Shown here piece after piece: positions 19,638 to 26,480 of a stretch of 32,312 bases of DNA. The number at the start of each line of letters is the position of its first letter. Position 1 is the stretch's first letter. The DNA lies in assembly GCA_003427395.1 (NCBI GenBank), contig BFEA01000003.1, forward strand, positions 1,083,708 to 1,116,019, read 5' to 3'. The stretch is from Chara braunii. Lineage: Eukaryota > Streptophyta > Charophyceae > Charales > Characeae. The notes beneath the pieces are model-generated. The model was given only the letters and a program-made list of their open reading frames with translations, made no database searches and was not told the DNA's origin. Position numbers and translations under genes: made by a program.

Positions 19638-19847
19638 NNNNNNNNNNNNNNNNNNNNNNNNNNNNNNNNNNNNNNNNNNNNNNNNNNNNNNNNNNNNNNN
19701 NNNNNNNNNNNNNNNNNNNNNNNNNNNNNNNNNNNNNNNNNNNNNNNNNNNNNNNNNNNNNNNNNNNNNNNNNNNNNNNNNNNNNNNNNNNNNNNNNNNN
19801 NNNNNNNNNNNNNNNNNNNNNNNNNNNNNNNNNNNNNNNNNNNNNNN
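19638..19847. other. Assembly gap, 210 N
   Basis: Unknown sequence. Frames drawn through it are meaningless. Confidence 1.
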
Positions 19848-19903
19848 CCCCCACTAACCCCCCCCGCACCCCGTTCTCCGAATTTTGACTCCGGATAACT
19901 GAA

Positions 19904-20187
19904 GGTCACACTGCTCAAGTCTAGATAACAGACACAAGACCTGGCCAGGCGACATCTCTGGCAGTATCTCCAAGACCAAGGAACAAGACAGAGGGCAAAA
20001 GTACAAAGCTGGAGGGAAGGAAGGAGGAACAGACCGCTCCAAGACACCCATCGAACAACGGAACTCAGGGACAAGGACCAGACAGATCTGATAAAAGAAA
20101 GGAAATGGCTGGAAGATGATGGGAGAGAGAACAAGACCTTCGAGAAGTTACATGACCTCAAGCACTGCAATGCACAGACACGCTGAA
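19904..20187 (+). pseudogene. Second unidentified ORF fragment in the same element
   Basis: After the gap one frame gives a Gln/Arg/Lys-rich helical peptide (LARRHLWQYLQDQGTRQRAK, later LIKERKWLEDDGRENKTFEK) to a TGA near 20187, beyond which a similar composition goes on for a while. It could be the continuation of the fragment before the gap. No domain is recognised. Confidence 0.3.
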
Positions 20188-20540
20188 ATGTTGCCTTGAC
20201 ACAATGCAAACCACAGGAACGATAGAAACAATACCCTAAGGCACTGAAGTCCAAGGGTGAGGATTGGCCAACGGGCAGAGTGAGCTGGCCTACATACAGG
20301 GAGCGGGAACATGGTGATAGAATTGATAGCAAAGAATGAGACAAAGGAGAGATGCGGGGCGATTGTAAGAAAAACAGAACACTATGTGACAATCATGATC
20401 CGGTCCAACCAATCTTGACAGCATATATGGGACCAGAGCATACTATCACCCACAGTGAACCGTCGGTAGACTGCCAACAATCAGCAGAGATATGAAGATA
20501 AAAGACAAATGTACACTATGTTGAATGAAAAAAAAAAAAA

Positions 20541-20556
20541 AGGGCTCCTCCCCCCC
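20541..20556 (+). repeat. Right target-site duplication of the 19203-20540 element
   Basis: Identical 16 bases to 19187-19202, immediately after the A-run. One extra C follows. Confidence 0.75.
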
Positions 20557-20784
20557 CAAAGGACCCATGCCTCACTTTGTCTATCCTCGGTAGTAGACTG
20601 TCTCCCACCTACCGGTAGTAGCAGATTCCGGTCATCAGCTAGGTTCTTCCTATAGGGATCGGAAGGGACAGACTACAGACTCAGTAGGTGTGGGCCATCA
20701 TCCGTTCTTCGACTAGCCCCCAGCCTTGTCCCTCCGTATCGTGGTCGTACCTGTAGTCAGTATCTGGGGTAGTGTCTCTGATGT
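20557..20784. other. No recognisable gene
   Basis: Former right flank of the insertion site. No repeat partner or coding region was identified. Confidence 0.4.
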
Positions 20785-21218
20785 GTGCGTGTGTATGTGG
20801 TAGAGACAGGCCTATCTGGACAGGACCCCCCAAAGCCCGGAACCGGACTCGAACCTGTGACCTACAGTATGGGACTGGAGGGTTCTACCACATGCAGTAC
20901 GGTAGGAAGTGGATATAATGTGTGAAATATCTAGGCTGGGGGAGATCATCAGAGCAACCAAAGCCAACAACAGCAAGCAACCAAAGTGAAGTCTGGACCA
21001 GCATACGACACCCATGGACTAACCCCCTGCGTTGTGTGCAGGCAGTGTCTGTAGTAGTACCATGCGTCAGCCCAGGGGGCGTGTGTCCAGCCGTGCATCA
21101 TTCTAACGCCCTGCCGGTGTCCATGCGCAAGGCTGCGGAGTTTTGAACCCGCAACCTTATATCACAATGTGCATTTCCAACCAGTGCTCTAACCACTGAG
21201 CTACATCAACTGGACTAC
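20785..21218 (-). mobile_element. Composite SINE with two different tRNA-like parts, copy 1
   Basis: Minus strand, 5' to 3': tRNA-like head 1 (21213-21141) with A-box TAGCTCAGTGGTTAGAG (complement of 21187-21203) and B-box GCGGGTTCAAAACTC (complement of 21139-21153), then a body of about 240 bp, then tRNA-like part 2 (about 20897-20838) with GTGGTAGAACCCTCCAG and a perfect B-box GGTTCGAGTCC, then a short tail. The same order and spacing recur at 22190-22798, so the two parts belong to one unit. Pol III transcription is the likely mode. Confidence 0.75.
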
Positions 21219-21440
21219 CTCTCTTTTTTTTTTTTTTTTTTTTTCCCCTTCTTCTTTTAAAAAGCCCAGGGCTCAGGACCATTCCCCTATCGAGGGGAAC
21301 TTGGACCGCACAGCAGTGACAGGCACCAGGGCTAGCCATGACCCAGCCGTGGTGGAAGCGGAATCGAACGAGCCTCGTCGCACGGGAACTTCGGACACCA
21401 GGCCCAAGCAATCTCCGACTAGCCCCTAAGTTGACCAACT
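21219..21440 (-). mobile_element. SINE family C, best-kept copy, with A-tail
   Basis: On the minus strand the head near 21425-21360 reads GGGCTAGTCGGAGATTGCTT, GGTGTCCGAAGTTCCCGTG and CTCGTTCGATTCCGC, a B-box-bearing tRNA-like sequence. The body includes GTCACTGCTGTGCGGTCCAA. It ends in an A-run (T run about 21224-21244) that abuts the composite SINE. Other copies lie at 16490-17105 (same strand) and 14421-14880 (opposite strand). Confidence 0.6.
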
Positions 21441-21925
21441 GGTAACTCACCCCCTCTACTCACCCACCACAGTCCTAGCTGATTTTTAAGGCGGGGTAGT
21501 CCTCGTACCGTCTATCCTCATCATCAGTTAATCCGGACCAACCAGTGACTCATGCCCTCTACTCGCCCACCACAGCCCTAGTCTGCTACACACAGTCTAG
21601 CTGATTTTCAGGGGTGCTTAGTCATCGAAACGCCTATCATCATCATTAGTTGATCCAGACCAACCAGCAACTCACGCCCTCTATCATCATCAGTTAATCC
21701 AGACCAACCAGTGACTCACGCCCTCTACTCGCCCACCACAGCCCTAGTCTGCCACACGCAGTCTAGCCGATTTTAAGGGGGGTACTTAGTCATCGAAACG
21801 TCATCATTAGTTGATCTGGCTCACGGCCTATATTCACCCACCACAGACCTAGCTGATATTAAGGGGGATACTTATCAACAAACGCCTATCATCAATATCA
21901 GTTGATCATGACCTCCTCCCAGCCC
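21432..21925 (+). repeat. Tandem array of ~130-bp units, about four copies, partly truncated
   Basis: Units contain ACCAACCAGTGACTCACGCC, CTCGCCCACCACAGCCCTAG, a CACRCAGTCTAGCTGATTTT part and CTTAGTCATCGAAACGCCTA. Some units lack the middle part. A single related unit follows the family C copy at 17040-17100. No coding potential is seen. Confidence 0.75.
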
Positions 21926-21949
21926 TATGGTTGTGTATGTATGTATGTA

Positions 21950-22120
21950 CTCTGTATCTTGGATGTGTGCCCATGGGCTATGTGTATGTTTGTAATGTGT
22001 ATGTGGACCCGATTTCATAGCAGACGCTGCTCCCCACCATGGAGCATCTGCGAGGTAAGTACTGAGTACTGGTGAGAGTGCTCTTACCACCTCCACAAGT
22101 ACATGTGTGTGTGTGTGTGT
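21950..22120 (+). mobile_element. Family E relative of the hairpin tail, second copy
   Basis: Aligns with 18930-19065. GTGGACCCGATTTCATAGCAG and CTGCTCCCCACCATGGAGCA resemble the constant head of the three-hairpin tail, and GGTGAGAGTGCTCTTACC replaces the variable hairpin. A TG microsatellite follows at 22105-22120. Confidence 0.5.
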
Positions 22121-22189
22121 ACCTTGAGCTATGTGTGGGTAGTATGTGTGTATGGTATAGACTGTGTATCGTGGTTGTGCTATCTGGGG

Positions 22190-22798
22190 TGATATATCTG
22201 TATGTGGGTGTATGTGGTAGAGACAGGCCTATCTGGACAGGACTCCCCCCAAAGTCCGGAACCGGACTCGAACTGTGACCTACAGTATGAAACTGGAGGG
22301 TTCTACCACATGTACTTCCATGGGAAGTGGATATAATGTGTGTAATGTCTGGGCTGGGGGAGATCATCAGAGTGACCAAAGCCAACAACAACTAGAAACC
22401 AACGTGAAGTCTATACAGGGACGCTGGACCCGATTTCCAGCAGGTGTAGCTCCCCACCAATAGATGGAGCCTTCGACGTCCGGGCCTACTTGCCGGGGAT
22501 GCTCTCATCACCTCGTTAAGTAGGTCACCCGTATACGAAGTTTTTCTGGGAAAAAAAAAAAAAAAAAAGTCTAGGCCAGCATACAACATCCCTGGACTTA
22601 GCCCCCTGGGTGGTGCGCAGGCAGTGTCTGTAATAGTACCATGCGTCAGCCCAGGGGAGTGTGTGTCCAGTCGTGCGTCATTCTAACGCCCTGCCGGTGT
22701 TCATGCGCAAGGCTGCAGAGTTTTGAACCCGCAATCTCATACCACAATGCGCATTTCCAACTGGTGCTCTAACCACTGAGCTACATCAACTGGACAAC
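22190..22798 (-). mobile_element. Composite two-tRNA SINE, copy 2, interrupted by a hairpin-tail element
   Basis: Same organisation as 20785-21218: tRNA-like head 1 with A-box (complement of 22767-22783) and B-box (complement of 22719-22733), body, and tRNA-like part 2 near 22315-22260. The body is split by a 153-bp plus-strand insertion at 22414-22566. Copy 1 shows the uninterrupted sequence. Confidence 0.75.
22414..22566 (+). mobile_element. Minimal 153-bp three-hairpin element
   Basis: It starts only four bases before GGGACG (22418) and ends in an A-tail, so nearly the whole unit is the shared tail. Hairpin 1 is GCTGG (22423-22427) / CCAGC (22437-22441), hairpin 2 GCTCC/GGAGC. Hairpin 3 is a long interrupted stem: CTTCG (22471-22475) / CGAAG (22536-22540), CGGG (22481-22484) / CCCG (22528-22531), CCTACTT (22485-22491) / AAGTAGG (22518-22524). 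AAGTCTA flanks it (22407-22413 and 22567-22573). The empty site GTGAAGTCTGGACCAGCATA is present in the other SINE copy (about 20985-21005). It shows the tail alone can be inserted. Confidence 0.85.
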
Positions 22799-22805
22799 TG
22801 GACTA

Positions 22806-23214
22806 CCTCTCTTGGTAAAGGGAGGTTACCTCTCCCGGTGGAGGGATGTAATTGCATGTTTGCCCCTCACCCTAGTGGTTTAGGGTGCAGGGTTGGGGCC
22901 GCCGGTGTGGAGGCTCTGCTAACACCAGGACCGAGCATATGCCAGTTGCTGCGCCTCCTTGTCATCTTCCCCCACCCCCATGAAGTAACAGCAGTGTCTA
23001 AGGCCAACACTCTCTCACACATCACGGGCAACCCACTCACACTCGCACTCACACCCGTGTTGGCTGAAGACCCTACCAATACCGACCAGGAGGATCCAGC
23101 TGACTATCTCAGTAGGTTGGCACCAAGCTTACCACCGGCGGCCGTGGGGATTGAACCCACGACCTCCTGAATGCCACTTGCGTGCCTAACCAATTGAGCT
23201 AGGCTGCTGGATCA
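22806..23214 (-). mobile_element. tRNA-derived SINE, family D
   Basis: Head on the minus strand at about 23210-23139: A-box TAGCTCAATTGGTTAGG (complement of 23185-23201) and B-box TGGGTTCAATCCCC (complement of 23147-23160). The T-arm GTGGG/CCCAC with loop TTCAATC is intact and five of seven acceptor pairs hold, but the anticodon stem does not form, so I do not call a tRNA gene. The body (about 300 bp) extends leftwards. No A-tail or target duplication was seen. Confidence 0.65.
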
Positions 23215-23284
23215 AAGCAGAAATTGAGACTGTACTCAGGACAGAAAAAATAATAAGTAAACAGATGAACAATTACAAAATACT

Positions 23285-23385
23285 ACAGATAGCCCTGGCG
23301 GGCCTACCATATCCGAAATGTAGACAGCCCTGTCAGGCCTACCCTATGGCATAACGTAGATAGCCCTGCCATGCATACTCTACCA
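23285..23385 (+). repeat. Short tandem repeat, ~45 bp, three degenerate units
   Basis: AGATAGCCCTGGCGGGCCTACC, or a close form of it, occurs near 23288, 23322 and 23356. Confidence 0.6.
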
Positions 23386-23596
23386 TGAGAGCATGAGCTC
23401 TGGAGGTAATTGCCATGTGAATGTGAAATTCAAATCAGATACATCCAGGGAAGTCCAAGTAAGGTTTTGCCTATTTGAAGTGCTCCGGGTGACTGATAGA
23501 ACAGGGAAAGGTGTTTGTCGGGATGGGGATCAGAGACTTCACCTGCCTGTCTCATTCAGTCAGTCAGGCCCCAAGTGCCACAGGTAGTACATATAT

Positions 23597-24188
23597 GGGC
23601 CTCACCACACCACACTCCCGACTCAGAGAGAACTTTCGGGAGTACTCCCGAGTCTTCAAACTTGTGGAATCCCGCTCGAGAGTGCCCTTCGCCACACTGG
23701 GCTCTCAAATGGGCCGCTCCTGAATTCCGAAATTCACAGAAGCCGCTTCCCGACGAGTGCCATCTGGCAATAACCTCTTGTCCTTCACTGTCGGCTCGGG
23801 ACTTTTAAACCACAAGTACACGGCCCCAGCCTTGCAGTCCGAAACTTGTTGCCACAAGAAAACGAGGCCGAAACGTCAAACGCTGGGCCCGCCGTTGATA
23901 AATTGGATCGGCGGTCGCATTTTCATTTCACGCTTCCAGAATTTGAGGTGTCAGGCCCGCGGCCCAGGTGCTCATGTACTGTTGCTTTGAGACTGAACTC
24001 GGAGGTTGGACCGAGGTCCCTCGAAAATGGCAATTTGCAGGCGGGCACAGAACGGAAACTCGGGAGTATTCTCGGTCCTGCTCCTCTGACAGGTCTCCAA
24101 CTCACTTTCGAGAGCTGAACCTGAGAGCATCAGTGGTGATGCCACACTCCCGAAAGGAAACAATTTCGGGAGTGGTGTGGCGAGGCCC
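23597..24188. mobile_element. 592-bp terminal-inverted-repeat element (MITE-like)
   Basis: The left end GGGCCTCACCACACCACACT (23597 on) and the complement of the right end, GGGCCTCGCCACACCACTCC, form an inverted repeat. Similarity extends about 60 bp and includes CTTTCGGGAGT subterminal words. TAT flanks both ends (23594-23596, 24189-24191). No transposase frame is present, so it is non-autonomous. The GGGCCT start and 3-bp duplication recall PIF/Harbinger-type MITEs, but the duplication is not the usual TWA, so I leave the superfamily open. Confidence 0.75.
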
Positions 24189-24216
24189 TATGTATCATGT
24201 ATTTGGGTTTTTTCCT

Positions 24217-24237
24217 TCTGAAAGAAAGCTTTTCATT
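24217..24237. repeat. Target-site duplication (21 bp), left copy
   Basis: A perfect 21-bp direct repeat with 24566-24586, beginning TCTGAAAG and ending TTTCATT. It flanks the element at 24238-24565. Confidence 0.88.
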
Positions 24238-24565
24238 TTTATTTTTTATTTTTTTTACAAGAAACAACCCGAGTGAGTGCTAGGGGTGCTGATAAGAGCA
24301 GACACCACTAGCATACTCGGGGAGGCTCCATCCATTGGTGGGGAGCAACACCTGCTGCAAAGCGGGTCCAGCGTCCCTCAACATTTTAGGAAGGGGCAGT
24401 TTGTAAACAAGAGTTATGTAACCGTGCCACGTGTCCATCCTAGTATAAACATGAGTGAACACCTGAATCTACACGCAGGCACACATCATTAATTCGAGGA
24501 GCAGCATTGATTGCCCTCAACCGAGGGGATTAACTGGCCATCGCAGTCTAACATCTTACCCCTAG
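24238..24565 (-). mobile_element. 328-bp retroelement: 5' module, spacer, three-hairpin tail
   Basis: Minus strand, 5' to 3': start at 24565; 5' module (about 24550-24495) with CAGTTAATCCCCTC and GAGGGCAATC forming a small hairpin; a spacer of about 120 bp; GGGACG (complement of 24372-24377); hairpin 1 (one mismatch); hairpin 2; hairpin 3 with CCCGAGT (24268-24274) / ACTCGGG (24315-24321), TGCTAG (24278-24283) / CTAGCA (24308-24313) and GGTG/CACC; and an A-rich tail (T-rich 24238-24256). The 21-bp duplication fixes both ends. The 5' module recurs at 17328-17380, so this is a true family. No A- or B-box is obvious in it. Confidence 0.88.
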
Positions 24566-24586
24566 TCTGAAAGAAAGCTTTTCATT
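24566..24586. repeat. Target-site duplication (21 bp), right copy
   Basis: Identical to 24217-24237. Confidence 0.88.
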
Positions 24587-24952
24587 ATACAAGCCAGGAA
24601 GCAGATCTGGTGTCCCACACAATGGTTTGTACAGGTCCTCCAGGAAGTGAGGCATCACCGCCCAGGCTCGAAGGACGTCCTGCATCAAGCTGACCATCAT
24701 GGAAATAATGCACACACTGCCACACACCCCTAACTCTTCGATAACCCCTTCCAGCCTTTCCTTCTTTTTTTTCCTGAATTTTTCTTAGACCCCCAGATGC
24801 GACTTCCACTGGTCGAAAAATACATATCAAGGAAAACGGCGTAACCCGGCCAGTTTCAGCTGGTTGCCACCAACTCTTCACGAGTCTTTGGTCTCTTTTT
24901 TTTTTTTTTTTTTGGTCTTTTGATAGGACAGTGCATCAGTGGCTTTTTTTTA
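24587..24952. other. No recognisable gene; T-run at 24896-24913
   Basis: A 98-codon minus-strand frame (24585-24881) starts near the edge of the target duplication and has no recognised motif. Otherwise only a T-run is seen. Confidence 0.4.
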
Positions 24953-25149
24953 AGGGTAACTTCAGTAGAGTCACAAAACCGAGTTATAATTGCACTATGG
25001 GGCCAGATACAGTTTGCAATTGCACTTCGGGCACCCTACCTGGCCTGAAAGCTGCATTGTATACATTGCCCGAACTGCACTTTGAACCTGTATCTTGACC
25101 CATAGTGCAATTATAACTCGTTTTTTGTGACTCCCGCGTAGTTTCCCCT
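24953..25149. mobile_element. Palindromic MITE-like foldback element
   Basis: GAGTTATAATTGCACTATGG (24981 on) and its near-exact complement (25101-25120) sit in arms of about 65-80 bp that fold on each other around CCCTACCTGGCCTGAAAGCT. The arms extend outward through GAGTCACAAAA to GGGTAACT / GGGGAAACT. No ORF and no certain target duplication. Confidence 0.7.
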
Positions 25150-25280
25150 TGTTTTTTTCATCTTATGTCGTAACATAGAAATCAAGGAGTCAGAAAACCC
25201 CCGGCTACCCTACATGCATAGGATGAGATGGATGAGAAATATGAGTACATCGATAGATCGAGAGAAGAATATAGCATAAT

Positions 25281-25474
25281 TAAAAAAAAAAAAAAAAAAA
25301 CCTAGAGGTACTTACATTGCATCATCCTGATTGTCATCGACAACCACAACGATGTCACAATCCTGCAAAGTTGTGCAAATGTATCGCGGAACACTGCGAG
25401 CAGAATTTTTTGGCATTTTTTTGCTTTTTTTTTTGTTTTTTGTTTTTTGTTTTTTGTTTTTTGTTTTTTGTTTT
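25281..25474. repeat. A-run and (GTTTTTT)n simple repeat
   Basis: An A-run lies at 25281-25300. About six units of GTTTTTT occupy 25430-25474. The Phe-rich frames here are repeat artefacts. Confidence 0.9.
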
Positions 25475-26480
25475 TTCTTTGAGATCAACTTGCGCCAAGT
25501 ACTAATGAAGCAGCCTTGAAGGGGCTAATGGAAAAGAACAGACATCTATGCAGTACTGAATTCAAATTGTCTCATTCTTGCTTGAATTTTGAGAGTTCCG
25601 CAAAATTGGAACCTGTCGATGCTCGTTTCGGGACTGGACTCTTTTTGAGATTTTGATTGGAATTTAAATTAGGGTTGTAATTAGGGTTGGGTGTCCTATT
25701 AATCTCCTCTGGCCAGTGCACTTCGCCAAGGGGCTGCACCAGCACTGGCTATGGGGAGGAGAAGGTGCTTCTCTCGCAGGAAGAGGCAGGGGTCTGGCAG
25801 TTGGATCAGGGGATGGCGGGAGTGGAGCGTCTCGTGGTGATCTGCAGGGTTTGGTGACTTCACGCAGTTCAAGGCAACTTCACGAGGCGATGGGAGCTCG
25901 GCGTGCAGCAGCTTGTCGAAGTCATCATCCTAAGTACTGCTGTAAATTCCCATACTAGTGTCTCAAGGATTCGAGTTCAATAGCGTTCAATAGCGTTCAA
26001 TAGTGTTTTCTGATTTGGTTGTTCCACGATAGTTGGCTTGACTTTGTATTAGCTGTTTGTCTTTTCTATGTCGTAATCGTTGATGTTCATCAAAATGATG
26101 ACGGTCTAATTCAGTGTTTTTTTATTTGGTGGTACCATCTGATAACATGTTCTTTTTTTAATAATTTCTTAAACTAATACGTGCCAAACGTCTTTGCTAA
26201 ACGATTCTCAAACCGAGGTTTGAGAATCTGATTCGAAAATCCTTTATGGATATCTAAACCTAAAATTCATATATTTTTTCTTGTTTCATATGTCTAAGCT
26301 CGAGTTAACCTTCTCCCTATCTTGAAAACTGAAGTTCTTCGTATTCGGATTTTCTTAGTTGGTGGAAACTTTTCTATTGTAATCATTTTAATCTTTGAAT
26401 CTTGTTTTGCTTTTCAGTACTAAGGTAGTTTCGGTGATGATTTTTTTGTGAAAGATACTTTGAATTCCTCTTCAGTTCTC
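25475..26480. other. AT-rich sequence without recognisable gene
   Basis: GTTCAATAGC is repeated three times at about 25976-26003. A perfect 12-bp hairpin GATTCTCAAACC / GGTTTGAGAATC occupies 26203-26228. A plus-strand frame at 25716-25958 is Gly-rich and unrecognised. Confidence 0.45.

Larger units (their letters stand above)
19203..20540 (+). mobile_element. Retroelement of unknown family with 16-bp target duplication
   Basis: A 1338-bp unit (including a 210-N gap) ends in an A-run (20528-20540) and is flanked by a perfect 16-bp direct repeat. It carries open frames before and after the gap and ends in a 3' UTR without the GGGACG tail. The structure (ORF, A-tail, long duplication) is that of a 5'-truncated LINE or a processed transcript. 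No RT or endonuclease motif is visible in the sequenced part. Confidence 0.7.

Noticed and set aside
19583-20392. A 269-aa minus-strand ORF over the gap
   Set aside because: It depends on 70 unknown codons in the N run and opposes the better plus-strand frames of the inserted element.
23139-23210. Functional tRNA gene on the minus strand
   Set aside because: A- and B-boxes and the T-arm are good, but the anticodon stem does not pair and two acceptor pairs fail. A SINE-like body follows.
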